Source: an uncultured Alphaproteobacteria bacterium (GTDB lineage Bacteria; Pseudomonadota; Alphaproteobacteria; Micavibrionales; Micavibrionaceae). From it: DNA of 64,000 bases. Location: NCBI GenBank assembly GCA_946480475.1, contig CAMLJM010000014.1:1-64000 (forward strand), written 5' to 3'. A model generated the notes under the pieces. It saw nothing but the letters and a program-made list of their open reading frames with translations, searched no databases and had not been told where the DNA came from. A program made the translations under genes and the position numbers. The first letter of the stretch is position 1, and the number at the start of each line of letters is the position of its first letter. This document shows, piece by piece, positions 53,614 to 63,160 of the stretch.

Positions 53614-53627
53614 ATGATCTGAATCAA
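53614..53627. promoter_or_regulatory. FNR/Dnr-type site before narGHJI
   Basis: ATGATCTGAATCAA holds the core TGAT-N4-ATCA. Its centre is 60 nt from the narG ATG, which at -41.5 would give a leader of about 19 nt, enough for the AGGAGAG ribosome site. It lies 6 nt after the narK2 stop, so narG can be transcribed independently. Confidence 0.85.
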
Positions 53628-53680
53628 GTGCGGCTTTCTTAGGCCGTGACATATTAAGGATCTAATCTCAGGAGAGTTAT

Positions 53681-56600
53681 ATGAGTTATTTTCTCGACCG
53701 GTTGATGTTCTTCAAATATAACCGCGAAGATTTTTCTAACGGCCATGGCGTGACCAGTTCGGAAAACCGGAAATGGGAAGATGCCTACCGGGGACGCTGG
53801 GCGCACGACAAGATCGTACGTTCGACCCATGGCGTGAACTGCACAGGCTCATGCTCGTGGAAAATATATGTTAAGAACGGCCTCATTACCTGGGAAACGC
53901 AGCAAACTGACTATCCGCGTACGCGGCCTGGTATGCCCAACCATGAGCCGCGAGGTTGTGCCCGTGGCGCCAGCTATAGCTGGTATATCTACAGCGCCAA
54001 TCGCCTGAAATATCCGATGATCCGCAAGCGCCTGCTGAAACTCTGGCGCGCGGCCAAAGCGCAATATAAAGATCCCGTTCATGCCTGGGCGTCTATCCAG
54101 GCCGATGAGGCCAAGCGCCGTGAATACCAAAAAGTGCGCGGGCAGGGCGGCTTTGTCAGGGCGGAATGGGAAGAAGTCAACGAATTGATTGCCGCTGCCA
54201 ATATTTACACGATTAAAAAGCACGGGCCTGACCGGATTATTGGGTTTTCTCCGATTCCGGCTATGTCGATGATTTCTTACGCTGCCGGGTCACGTTATTT
54301 GTCCCTGCTGGGCGGCGTATGCATGAGTTTCTACGACTGGTATTGCGATCTGCCACCGTCCAGCCCGCAGACATGGGGGGAACAGACGGACGTACCTGAG
54401 AGTGCTGACTGGTACAATGCGGGATTCATCATGATGTGGGGATCAAACGTACCGCAAACACGCACCCCTGATGCCCATTTCATGACGGAAGTGCGTTATA
54501 AAGGCACGCAGGTAGTTACCGTTACGCCCGATTATTCCGAGGCCTCGAAGTTCGGTGATATCTGGCTGAATCCAAAACAGGGGACTGATGCAGCCATGGG
54601 TATGGCCATGGGGCATGTCATCCTGAAGGAATTCCATATAGATCGTCAGGTTGATTATTTTGATGATTACTGCCGCACTTATACCGATATGCCGTTCCTC
54701 GTCATACTAGATGAGAAAAATGGTCAGTATGTTCCAGGCCGTATGGTCAGGGCTTCGGATTTTTCTGATGGTTTGGGGCAGGCGAATAACCCTGAGTGGA
54801 AAACCGTTGCGATTGATGAGAATACCGGTCATGTCGTCGTCCCTAACGGTTCTATCGGTTTCCGCTGGGGACAGGAAGGGCAATGGAATATTGCTCCGTC
54901 TGAAAATGTCCGTCTGCAAAAAAGCTTTATCAAAGGATATGATGCCGTTGCTTCCGTGGCCTTTCCGTATTTTGGGCATATAGAGCATCAGTACTTTAAC
55001 AATAGTCAGCACGATGGCATACAGCTTCGTCATGTGCCTGTGCGCAAATTGCGCTTGAAAAAGGGTGAAGTCGCTGTAGCCACGGTGTTTGATTTGTTGT
55101 GCGCCAATTACGGAATTGATCGTGGTCTGGGTGGTGGCCATGTCGCCTCTTCTTATGACGATGATATACCTTATACGCCGGCGTGGCAGGAAAAGATTAC
55201 TGGTGTGCCGCGTGATCAGGTAATCCGTGTGGCGCGCGCTTTTGCCGATAATGCAGAAAAGACGGACGGGCGCTCGATGATTATTATCGGGGCCGCCATG
55301 AATCACTGGTACCATATGGATATGAATTACCGCGCCTGCATCAATATGCTGGTATTCTGCGGATGTATTGGACAATCGGGCGGCGGCTGGTCACACTATG
55401 TCGGGCAGGAGAAACTTCGGCCACAGACCGGCTGGGCGCCTCTGGCTTTTGCCCTAGATTGGGCACGTCCGCCGCGTCAGCAAAACAGCACGTCGTTTTT
55501 CTACGCCCATACAGACCAGTGGCGCTACGAAAATCTGAAGCCGGTGAATTTGCTGGCTCCTTATGCTGACAAGCAGCACTGGGCAGGCAATCTGATCGAC
55601 TGTAATATTCGCGCAGAACGCATGGGTTGGTTACCGTCGGCCCCACAATTGCAAAAGAACTCCCTTCTGATCGCCACAGAAGCTGAGGATCAGGCCAGAG
55701 ATCCTGTAACTTATGCTGTCGAATCATTAAAAAATGGAAGCTTGCGTTTATCGTGCGAAGATCCGGACCATCCGGATAACTGGCCACGCAACATGTTTGT
55801 ATGGCGATCGAATATTCTGGGTTCGTCCGGCAAGGGACATGAATATTTCCTGAAGCACTTACTCGGTACGCAAAACGGTGTGCAAGGGAAGGATCTGGGT
55901 GCAGAGGGCGCAGAAGACAGCGTGGAAGTTGTCTGGCATGACAAGGCCCCGGAAGGAAAGCTTGATCTTCTGGTTACGCTTGATTTCCGCATGTCAACAA
56001 CCTGCGTCTATTCAGATATAGTTCTGCCGACAGCCAGCTGGTATGAGAAGAACGATCTGAATACTTCAGATATGCATCCCTTTATTCATCCCCTGTCACA
56101 GGCAGTCGCCCCTGTCTGGCAGAGCCGTACTGACTGGGATATTTATAAGGGGCTGGCGAAGGCGTTCTCAGACATCGTTCCTGGCCATTTGGGCATCGAG
56201 AGAGATCTCGTCATGACGCCCATCCAGCATGATTCTCCAGGAGAGTTGGCGCAGCCATTAGACGTGAAAGATTGGAAGAAAGGCGAGTGTGAACCTGTTC
56301 CGGGCGTTACGATGCCTGCCATGAAAATTGTGGAGCGTGACTATCTCAACATCTATAAACGCTTTACTTCCCTAGGCCCCTTGCTGGAAAAAATCGGAAA
56401 CGGCGGCAAAGGTATTGCGTGGAATACGCAGCATGAAGTTGATTTCCTGAGGAAACTAAATGGCGTACGCGATGGTTTGGCCAAGATTGAAACCGATATT
56501 GATGCCTGCGAAGTGGTATTGTCACTGGCTCCGGAAACCAATGGCGAGGTGGCCGTCAAGTCATGGGCGGCTCTCGGTAAGATTACGGGTCGTGACCATA

Positions 56601-57373
56601 GGCATCTGGCCCTGCCAAAAGAGGATGAAAAAATCCGTTTCCGCGACATTCAGGCGCAGCCGCGCAAGATTATATCATCGCCGACATGGAGTGGTATTGA
56701 GTCCGAGCACGTCAGTTATAATGCCGGATATACCAACGTTCACGAATTTATCCCGTGGCGGACCTTGACCGGCAGGCAGCAACTTTACCAAGACCATCAG
56801 TGGATGCGTGACTTTGGCGAATCTCTGGTTGTCTATAAACCGCCGATTAATACTGACACGATTATGAATATGCTGACTGACCGCGATAACGGAAATAAAC
56901 CGATCGCACTGAATTTCATTACGCCACACCAGAAATGGGGCATCCATTCGACCTACAGTGATAACCTGCATATGCTGACGCTATCACGCGGTGGGCCGAT
57001 TGTCTGGCTCAGCGAGGTGGATGCGAAGAAGGCCGGGATTAAAGACAATGACTGGATCGAGGCCTTCAATGCCAACGGCGCTTTGGTGGCGCGTGCTGTG
57101 GTCAGTCAGCGTGTCAATGAAGGCATGGTTCTGATGTATCATGCCCAAGAAAAAATCGTCAACGTGCCAGGCAGCGAAATTACCGGCGCGCGCGGCGGCA
57201 TCCATAACTCTGTAACTCGTGCAACTGTGAAACCGACACACATGATTGGCGGTTATGCGCAGCTTGCGTATGGGTTTAATTATTACGGCACAGTCGGCTC
57301 CAATCGTGATGAATTTGTCGTCGTTCGCAAGATGGCAAAGGTCGATTGGATGGACGGGGAGGCAGCAGAATGA
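53681..57373 (+). CDS. narG: Respiratory nitrate reductase alpha subunit
   Basis: NarG reduces nitrate to nitrite at a molybdenum bis-MGD centre on the cytoplasmic side of the membrane. The 1230-residue protein is of normal length. The N-terminus holds the FS0 cluster motif (HGVNCTGSCSWK...GCARG with His as one ligand) and the Mo-binding aspartate in ETQQTDYPRTRPG. NarG-type features include WGEQTDVPESADWYNA and GCIGQSGGGWSHYVGQEK. It is the first of narGHJI-ppiC-nnrS, each gene overlapping or closely following the last. Confidence 0.98.
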   Translation: MSYFLDRLMFFKYNREDFSNGHGVTSSENRKWEDAYRGRWAHDKIVRSTHGVNCTGSCSWKIYVKNGLITWETQQTDYPRTRPGMPNHEPRGCARGASYSWYIYSANRLKYPMIRKRLLKLWRAAKAQYKDPVHAWASIQADEAKRREYQKVRGQGGFVRAEWEEVNELIAAANIYTIKKHGPDRIIGFSPIPAMSMISYAAGSRYLSLLGGVCMSFYDWYCDLPPSSPQTWGEQTDVPESADWYNAGFIMMWGSNVPQTRTPDAHFMTEVRYKGTQVVTVTPDYSEASKFGDIWLNPKQGTDAAMGMAMGHVILKEFHIDRQVDYFDDYCRTYTDMPFLVILDEKNGQYVPGRMVRASDFSDGLGQANNPEWKTVAIDENTGHVVVPNGSIGFRWGQEGQWNIAPSENVRLQKSFIKGYDAVASVAFPYFGHIEHQYFNNSQHDGIQLRHVPVRKLRLKKGEVAVATVFDLLCANYGIDRGLGGGHVASSYDDDIPYTPAWQEKITGVPRDQVIRVARAFADNAEKTDGRSMIIIGAAMNHWYHMDMNYRACINMLVFCGCIGQSGGGWSHYVGQEKLRPQTGWAPLAFALDWARPPRQQNSTSFFYAHTDQWRYENLKPVNLLAPYADKQHWAGNLIDCNIRAERMGWLPSAPQLQKNSLLIATEAEDQARDPVTYAVESLKNGSLRLSCEDPDHPDNWPRNMFVWRSNILGSSGKGHEYFLKHLLGTQNGVQGKDLGAEGAEDSVEVVWHDKAPEGKLDLLVTLDFRMSTTCVYSDIVLPTASWYEKNDLNTSDMHPFIHPLSQAVAPVWQSRTDWDIYKGLAKAFSDIVPGHLGIERDLVMTPIQHDSPGELAQPLDVKDWKKGECEPVPGVTMPAMKIVERDYLNIYKRFTSLGPLLEKIGNGGKGIAWNTQHEVDFLRKLNGVRDGLAKIETDIDACEVVLSLAPETNGEVAVKSWAALGKITGRDHRHLALPKEDEKIRFRDIQAQPRKIISSPTWSGIESEHVSYNAGYTNVHEFIPWRTLTGRQQLYQDHQWMRDFGESLVVYKPPINTDTIMNMLTDRDNGNKPIALNFITPHQKWGIHSTYSDNLHMLTLSRGGPIVWLSEVDAKKAGIKDNDWIEAFNANGALVARAVVSQRVNEGMVLMYHAQEKIVNVPGSEITGARGGIHNSVTRATVKPTHMIGGYAQLAYGFNYYGTVGSNRDEFVVVRKMAKVDWMDGEAAE

Positions 57374-59049
57374 AAGTAAGGGCGCAAATCGGCAAGGTTC
57401 TGAACCTTGATAAATGCATCGGTTGTCATACGTGTTCTGTGACGTGCAAGAATGTTTGGACTTCGCGCGAAGGCATGGAATACGCTTGGTTTAACAATGT
57501 GGAAACCAAACCCGGCGTTGGTTATCCCAAAGAATGGGAAAACCAGAAGAAATGGAACGGTGGCTGGGAACGTAAGAAGAGCGGAAAAATTCAGCCGAAG
57601 ATCGGCGGACGCTGGCGTGTTCTGGCGAAAATCTTCGCCAATCCTGATATGCCAGAAATCGACGATTATTATGAACCCTTCACATTTGATTATGACCATT
57701 TGCAAAAAGCGCCGGAAATGAAGACGCCGCCCGTGGCGCGTCCACGTTCTCTGGTGAGCGGCGAGCGGATGGAAAAGATCGAATGGGGCCCGAACTGGGA
57801 AGAAATCCTGGGTACGGAATTCGAGCACCGGAAAAAGGATTATAACTTTCAGAATATCGAGAAGGAAATATACGGCCAGTTCGAAAATACATTCATGATG
57901 TATTTGCCGCGCTTGTGTGAACATTGCCTCAATCCCACATGCGTGGCGGCTTGTCCTTCAGGTTCTATATACAAACGCGAGGAAGATGGCATCGTCCTGA
58001 TCGACCAGGATAAATGCCGCGGGTGGCGTATGTGCATCTCGGGATGCCCCTATAAGAAGATTTATTACAACTGGAAAAGCGGTAAAGCAGAAAAATGCAC
58101 ATTCTGCTATCCGCGGATTGAAAACGGAGAACCTACGGTATGTTCCGAAACCTGTGTTGGCCGTATTCGTTATCTGGGGGTCATGCTTTATGACGCCGAT
58201 CGCATAGAAGCGGCAGCCAGCATGGAGAATGTCGAAGATCTTTATCAGGCGCAGCTTGATATCTTCCTGGATCCCAACGATCCGGCTGTGATTGCGCAGG
58301 CACGCAAGGACGGTATCCCGGAAAACTGGCTGGAAGCGGCGCGCCGTTCACCGGTTTATAAAATGGCGATGGAATGGAAAGTGGCGTTTCCGCTGCATCC
58401 GGAATATAGGACCTTGCCCATGGTCTGGTATATTCCGCCGCTTAGTCCGCTCAAGGCCGCGGCCGAGGCAGGAAGAATCCCGATGGATGACAACGGTATT
58501 ATGCCTGATATCGAATCGTTGCGCATTCCTGTTAAGTATCTGGCTAATCTGTTAACTGGCGGCAAGGAAGAGCCCGTAATTCTAGGGCTGAAACGAATGA
58601 TTGCCATGCGCCATTATATGCGGGGCAAGTTCGTAGAGGGCGTTGACAACGAGACCATTCTTAACGATGTGGGACTAACAAGGGATCTGGTTGAGGATAT
58701 GTACCAGATCATGGCAATTGCAGACTATGAGGATCGCTTTGTCATTCCGACGGGTCATCGTGAAGAGACGCTGGATGCTTTTGGTGAAAGCGGCGGTTGC
58801 GGTTTTTCCTTTGGCAACGGCTGTTCTTCCCACAGCAACAGCAAAACCGATTTGTTTGAGTCGGTGCAAGCATCTCGCGGGCGTAGCGGTTCGAAGAAGG
58901 ATAACCGGGTGAACACACTGTTTACCAAGCCTGAGTATGGTGTTGATCACGGTCATATGCACAAGCATAGTTCGTCAGGCGGTTGTAGCAGTGGCGGTTG
59001 TGGCAGTGGCTGCAGCAGCGGTGGCAAGAGTGGGGGAGGATGCGGATGA
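57370..59049 (+). CDS. narH: Respiratory nitrate reductase beta subunit with extended His/Cys-rich tail
   Basis: NarH carries three [4Fe-4S] and one [3Fe-4S] cluster and moves electrons from NarI to NarG. The start overlaps the narG stop as ATGA. Cysteine clusters include CIGCHTCSVTCKNVW at the N-terminus, CEHCLNPTCVAACPSG, and CRGWRMCISGCPYKK with Trp at the site of the [3Fe-4S] cluster. The protein is 559 residues, about 50 more than E. coli NarH: after the usual GGCGFSFGNGCSS the tail adds HGHMHKH and a Gly/Ser/Cys run with four more Cys to the end. Confidence 0.97.
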   Translation: MKVRAQIGKVLNLDKCIGCHTCSVTCKNVWTSREGMEYAWFNNVETKPGVGYPKEWENQKKWNGGWERKKSGKIQPKIGGRWRVLAKIFANPDMPEIDDYYEPFTFDYDHLQKAPEMKTPPVARPRSLVSGERMEKIEWGPNWEEILGTEFEHRKKDYNFQNIEKEIYGQFENTFMMYLPRLCEHCLNPTCVAACPSGSIYKREEDGIVLIDQDKCRGWRMCISGCPYKKIYYNWKSGKAEKCTFCYPRIENGEPTVCSETCVGRIRYLGVMLYDADRIEAAASMENVEDLYQAQLDIFLDPNDPAVIAQARKDGIPENWLEAARRSPVYKMAMEWKVAFPLHPEYRTLPMVWYIPPLSPLKAAAEAGRIPMDDNGIMPDIESLRIPVKYLANLLTGGKEEPVILGLKRMIAMRHYMRGKFVEGVDNETILNDVGLTRDLVEDMYQIMAIADYEDRFVIPTGHREETLDAFGESGGCGFSFGNGCSSHSNSKTDLFESVQASRGRSGSKKDNRVNTLFTKPEYGVDHGHMHKHSSSGGCSSGGCGSGCSSGGKSGGGCG

Positions 59050-59780
59050 AAACCTCTTTGACGGGTAGAACACTGAAAGCTCTCGGCTTTCTTCTGGCGT
59101 ATCCGCAAGGTTACGTTCATGAGGCTGCTTCTGAGATTAATGCCTTGCTGCAGCAGGAGTCGTGGCTTTCCGAGCGTGTGCGCACTGATATTAAAGATTT
59201 TATGAGTTATATGGTGCAAGAGGATCTTCTGGATCTTCAGGAAGCTTATGTCGCGTTGTTTGACCGGACGCCGTCTTTGTCCTTGCATCTTTTTGAGCAT
59301 GTTCATGGGGACTCGCGCGATCGCGGACAGGCCATGGTCGAACTGGATGGTCTGTATCGTGAAATTGGCCTGGAGAATACATCGGAACATACCCCGGATT
59401 ATTTGCCGATGTTTCTTGAATATCTCTCTCTTTTACCCGTGGATCAGGCCCGCATCCATCTTGATGGCGCTCTTGATGTAATCGCCGTCATCGGCGAGCG
59501 TTTAAAAAAGAGAGGAAGCCGATATGCCATTCTTTTTGACGCCCTTCAGGAGGCATCCAGCCGCAAACCTGACGACAGGAAGCTGCAAAGCGCCCTGGCA
59601 GCGCACGGTGGAGAAGTGATGTCTCAAGGTGAGATGGATGCAGCATGGGAGGAACAGTTTGCCCTTGGCGAACCGCCACAGACGGCAGACGGAGGCGGAT
59701 GTCCGAAAGTGCAGGATATTCTGGCGCGCATGAATGCGCCGCTTGATGAAACGGATAACAAAAACGGAGCCAGATCATGA
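59046..59780 (+). CDS. narJ: Nitrate reductase assembly chaperone NarJ
   Basis: NarJ (TorD family) binds the NarG N-terminus and helps load the Mo cofactor. The start at 59046 overlaps the narH stop as ATGA and gives 244 residues. Typical segments are LGFLLAYPQGYVHEA near the N-terminus, SLHLFEHVHGDSRDRGQAM and ENTSEHTPDYLPMFLEYLS in the core. The C-terminus is acidic and Cys-poor, as usual. A longer upstream frame overlaps narH and is not used. Confidence 0.95.
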   Translation: MKTSLTGRTLKALGFLLAYPQGYVHEAASEINALLQQESWLSERVRTDIKDFMSYMVQEDLLDLQEAYVALFDRTPSLSLHLFEHVHGDSRDRGQAMVELDGLYREIGLENTSEHTPDYLPMFLEYLSLLPVDQARIHLDGALDVIAVIGERLKKRGSRYAILFDALQEASSRKPDDRKLQSALAAHGGEVMSQGEMDAAWEEQFALGEPPQTADGGGCPKVQDILARMNAPLDETDNKNGARS

Positions 59781-60466
59781 CTTTTGATCTCGATTTTTTC
59801 CTGTTCCAGATATTGCCTTACATATCCTTGGCGGTGCTGTTCCTTGGCAGTATTGTGCGTTTTGACAGGGACCCCTATAGTTGGCGCAGCAAGTCGAGCC
59901 AGCTTTTGCGGAAGAAACAGTTAATGTGGGGCAGCATCCTGTTTCATTTAGGCATTCTTGTTATATTGGCGGGGCATGCCGTCGGTCTGCTGACGCCGAT
60001 ACAGGTTTTCGACGCTTTGGGAATCTCCCATGGTTTTAAACAAATCCTTGCTATGGCAGCAGGTGGCGTCGCCGGCTTCTTTTGCCTTATTGGCCTGCTT
60101 TTACTTCTTCATCGTCGCTTATTTGATCCGCGTATCCGGGCGAACAGCTCATTTGCGGATATCGCTGTTCTGGTGTTGCTCCTTGTACAGCTATGTTTGG
60201 GTTTGATGACGATCACCGTATCCATGCATCATCTTGACGGGCATGAAATGGTCAAGTTCATGGAATGGGCGCAACACATTGTAACGTTCCGTGCCGGGGC
60301 AGCGGAATTCGTGCGCGATGTCGATATCATATTTAAACTCCATCTGACTTTAGGGATGTTTATTTTCATTGTTTTCCCATTTACGCGCTTGGTTCACATC
60401 TGGAGCGCCCCTGTCTTCTACTTATTCCGCCGCCAGTATCAGATTGTCAGACGGAGAGAAGCATAA
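59777..60466 (+). CDS. narI: Respiratory nitrate reductase gamma subunit
   Basis: NarI is the membrane di-heme b subunit that oxidises ubiquinol and passes electrons to NarH. The 229-residue protein has five membrane helices with heme-ligand histidines in the second and last (FHLGILVILAGHAVG and KLHLTLGMFIFIVFPFTRLVH). It overlaps narJ by four nt. The need for quinol fits the anaerobic ubiquinone genes nearby. Confidence 0.96.
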   Translation: MTFDLDFFLFQILPYISLAVLFLGSIVRFDRDPYSWRSKSSQLLRKKQLMWGSILFHLGILVILAGHAVGLLTPIQVFDALGISHGFKQILAMAAGGVAGFFCLIGLLLLLHRRLFDPRIRANSSFADIAVLVLLLVQLCLGLMTITVSMHHLDGHEMVKFMEWAQHIVTFRAGAAEFVRDVDIIFKLHLTLGMFIFIVFPFTRLVHIWSAPVFYLFRRQYQIVRRREA

Positions 60467-61251
60467 TGATCGAAGCTCCCGGTATATTAGTTAATGGCGT
60501 GAAAATCACCCCGGATCAAATCAATGCCGAGGTTCAATATCATCCAGCACCATCTTTGGCTGATGCAAAGTATAGAGCTATGCAGGCTTTGGTGATCAGA
60601 GAATTGCTTATGCAGCAGGCGGCTTCCGTGGGATTGTATGCTTCGAACAATCGACCAGAAAATCCGGACGAGATGATTGAAGAACTGCTGGAGAAGGAAA
60701 TTTCAGTTCCGGAACCGGACCTCGAGACTTGTGAACGTTATTACAATAACAATAAGAAACGTTTCCATACTTCCCCCCTATTTGAAGTGTCGCATATTCT
60801 CTATCTGGCTCCCCCTGAGGATGAAGCGGCGCGTGCAAGAGCGCTAGCCGCCGCAGAAGATGCTATTCGCGCGTTAGAAAATGACCCCCGGATTTTTGAA
60901 GATGTAGCGAAACGGGACTCAGCGTGCCCCTCATCAGCCATAGGTGGAAGTCTGGGGCAAATTGGACTAGGACAAACTTTACCCGCCTTTGAGTCGGCTT
61001 TAATAGGCATGAAGGAAGGGGAAATCTCTAAAGAGCCGATCCTGTCCTCTGTGGGATATCATATAATTCGTCTTCATAAACGAATTGACGGCCAGATGTT
61101 GCCGTTTGAAGCTGTTTCGGAATGGATAGAAGATCATTTGCGCATGGAGAGCTGGCAGCGCGCTTTCAGTCAGTATATTCAGATTTTGGCGGGTAAGGCT
61201 GAAATCAGTGGTTTCCGTTTCACGGGAGCGGACAGCCCTCTCGTGCAGTAA
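60466..61251 (+). CDS. Cytoplasmic PpiC-type (parvulin) peptidyl-prolyl isomerase
   Basis: A 261-residue protein with a parvulin domain around residues 105-205 (FEVSHILYLAPPEDE...GGSLGQIGLGQTLPAFESAL and VGYHIIRLHKRIDGQ). There is no signal peptide, so it should act in the cytoplasm, unlike SurA/PpiD. Its ATG overlaps the narI stop (TAATG), so it is coupled to the nitrate reductase; parvulins are often found in nar operons and may help fold or mature the complex. Confidence 0.88.
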   Translation: MIEAPGILVNGVKITPDQINAEVQYHPAPSLADAKYRAMQALVIRELLMQQAASVGLYASNNRPENPDEMIEELLEKEISVPEPDLETCERYYNNNKKRFHTSPLFEVSHILYLAPPEDEAARARALAAAEDAIRALENDPRIFEDVAKRDSACPSSAIGGSLGQIGLGQTLPAFESALIGMKEGEISKEPILSSVGYHIIRLHKRIDGQMLPFEAVSEWIEDHLRMESWQRAFSQYIQILAGKAEISGFRFTGADSPLVQ

Positions 61252-61262
61252 GGAGGTACGCT

Positions 61263-62441
61263 ATGTTTGCGGGACCTGATAGATCGATTTTTGACCATCC
61301 TTTCTGGGGAAGGGGATTTAGACCCTTCTTTATGGGGGGCGGTTTTTATGCGGTAATCAGCATACTCTTATGGGTGGGTTTTTATGGTGGATATATAACG
61401 CCACCTGATGTCCTGACGGATGTTGTTTCATGGCATGCTCATGAAATGATATACGGTTTCGTTATGGCCATAGTTGCAGGCTTTCTCCTGACGGCTGTGG
61501 CGAATTGGACCGGTGGCGCCCCTGTGCGACAGATCCAGCTTATGATTCTTTTCTTTCTCTGGGTTGCCGGACGTATTGCCATGTATATTGAAGGTGCCCC
61601 CGTATGGCTGGCTTATGGGGTAGAGCTTTTATTCATACCTGCTCTGGCCATCAGTTTATCATTACCCCTACTGCGTAGTTGGAATACACGGAATTTCATT
61701 TTTCTGGGGTTGCTAGCGGCCCTTTGGGCGTGTGATCTGTTTTTCTTATTAGGTCAGGGGCGTACTCCCTTATATGTCGCCTTGATGGTCATCCTTGTTA
61801 TGGTTTCGCTGATCGGCGGACGTATTATCCCTTCTTTCACGATAGGAGCCTTGCGGCGCATGGGGCATGACGTTCGCATCAGGGACCAATATAACCTTGA
61901 TAAGCTTGCGCTGTTATCCTTGGCGGTATCTATTGCCTCCCTGATGTTTACTGGCATAAATTCCTCATTATTCGGCGCATGCTGTGCGGTCTCTGCCCTT
62001 ATCCATGCTTTGAGGATGCGTGAGTATCATAGCATTCTTGCGCTGAAAGACCCATTAGTATGGATTCTTCACGCTGGTTACATCTGGTTGGTCGCCGGGC
62101 TTTTTATGCTCAGCCTGTCGTGCTTTCAGGTTGTCTCTGTACAGGTTGCGCTCCATGCCCTGACGGTAGGTTGCATCGGCAGTCTGACTCTGGGGATGAT
62201 GAGCCGTGTCACGCTGGGGCATACCGGGCGTAATCTTCTCAGTAGTCAGATGACAACTCTTTCTTTTATCCTGATGCAGATTGCTGCTGTTTTACGCGTG
62301 GCAGGCCCTTTATTGTTACCTGCGCATTATACAACGTTTATCGTTGCATCGGGGGCATTATGGTCGGTTTGTTTTTCACTATACCTGCTGCTTTATGCGC
62401 CGATGCTATGGCAGGCCAGGCCTGACAGGCAGCCTGCTTAG
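61263..62441 (+). CDS. nnrS: NnrS family heme/copper membrane protein
   Basis: NnrS is a polytopic membrane protein, linked to nitric oxide metabolism and to relief of nitrosative stress. The 392-residue protein has about twelve helices, with histidines in WHAHEMIYGFVMAIVAGFLL and in GMMSRVTLGHTGR, the family's conserved sites. AAGGAGG precedes the ATG. No nitrite or nitric oxide reductase gene is in the window, so it may protect against NO formed from nitrite by NarGHI. Confidence 0.93.
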   Translation: MFAGPDRSIFDHPFWGRGFRPFFMGGGFYAVISILLWVGFYGGYITPPDVLTDVVSWHAHEMIYGFVMAIVAGFLLTAVANWTGGAPVRQIQLMILFFLWVAGRIAMYIEGAPVWLAYGVELLFIPALAISLSLPLLRSWNTRNFIFLGLLAALWACDLFFLLGQGRTPLYVALMVILVMVSLIGGRIIPSFTIGALRRMGHDVRIRDQYNLDKLALLSLAVSIASLMFTGINSSLFGACCAVSALIHALRMREYHSILALKDPLVWILHAGYIWLVAGLFMLSLSCFQVVSVQVALHALTVGCIGSLTLGMMSRVTLGHTGRNLLSSQMTTLSFILMQIAAVLRVAGPLLLPAHYTTFIVASGALWSVCFSLYLLLYAPMLWQARPDRQPA

Positions 62442-62460
62442 AATAAGTCTGCCTAGCAGG
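62433..62460. terminator. Possible weak bidirectional hairpin at the convergent nnrS and Crp/Fnr ends
   Basis: CCTGCT (62433-62438) pairs with AGCAGG (62455-62460) across a 16-base loop that includes the stop codons of both convergent genes. There is only a short T-run (GTTTGT) after it, so termination is uncertain. Confidence 0.35.
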
Positions 62461-63148
62461 GTTTGTCACGGTCTTCAACATCGCAGAAAGCGATCAGGCG
62501 TCCTATTTCCTCAATAATCGCAACGCGTCCCTGTAAATGAACACCGTGGGGTTCCAGTTTTTTAAATGCGCGGGAAAAGGTTTCCGGCTGAATATTCAGG
62601 CGACGGGCGATAAGGGATTTATCGTAAGGCAGGGCTACTTCTATATGGCGTGTGGCGCCTGGCGGACATAAGCGCAGAAGGAAGGTGCCGATACGTTGCG
62701 GTGCCTCGCGAACGGTCAGTTGCTCGATTTGCTGGATCAAATAATGTTGCTTGGCGGCAATCGCGCCTAGGATGGAAATAGCCAAATCGCTGTCGGCACG
62801 TATGGTTTCCACGAAAAGGCTCCGCGGGATTTCCAGTAGCGTTGTATCTTCGACGGCCTGGGCGTTGACAGGGTAGCGCTGCATGGGGCCAAAGACGGCT
62901 GCTTCGGCAAATGTTTCGTGCGGTGCAAAAACATTTATAATTGATTCTTCTCCCTCGCGTGTAATGCGATAGAGTTTGACCCAACCGTCAATAATAAAGA
63001 AAAAGGAGGTTGCCGGATCACCCATGGCGAAAAGCTCTTCGCCCTTTTCATAACGTTTTACAGGGCTTTTGCTGGCAAATAAAGCAACTTTTTCATCGTT
63101 CATGCCGGCAAAAAGTGCTGTCTTTTTCAAGGCATTGGCCGTGTTCAT
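62453..63148 (-). CDS. Crp/Fnr family regulator, Dnr/NnrR-like
   Basis: A 231-residue transcription regulator with a sensor domain (about residues 10-125; GEELFAMGDPATSFFFIIDG) and a winged helix with LNIQPETFSRAFKKLEPHG, the E-x-x-S-R pattern for TTGAT sites. It lacks FNR-type N-terminal cysteines, so it may sense NO through heme as Dnr does, or another signal. A perfect FNR-type site lies about 19 nt upstream of its start, shared with moaA. Confidence 0.9.
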   Translation of the reverse strand: MNTANALKKTALFAGMNDEKVALFASKSPVKRYEKGEELFAMGDPATSFFFIIDGWVKLYRITREGEESIINVFAPHETFAEAAVFGPMQRYPVNAQAVEDTTLLEIPRSLFVETIRADSDLAISILGAIAAKQHYLIQQIEQLTVREAPQRIGTFLLRLCPPGATRHIEVALPYDKSLIARRLNIQPETFSRAFKKLEPHGVHLQGRVAIIEEIGRLIAFCDVEDRDKPC

Positions 63149-63160
63149 ATTTATTCCTGT

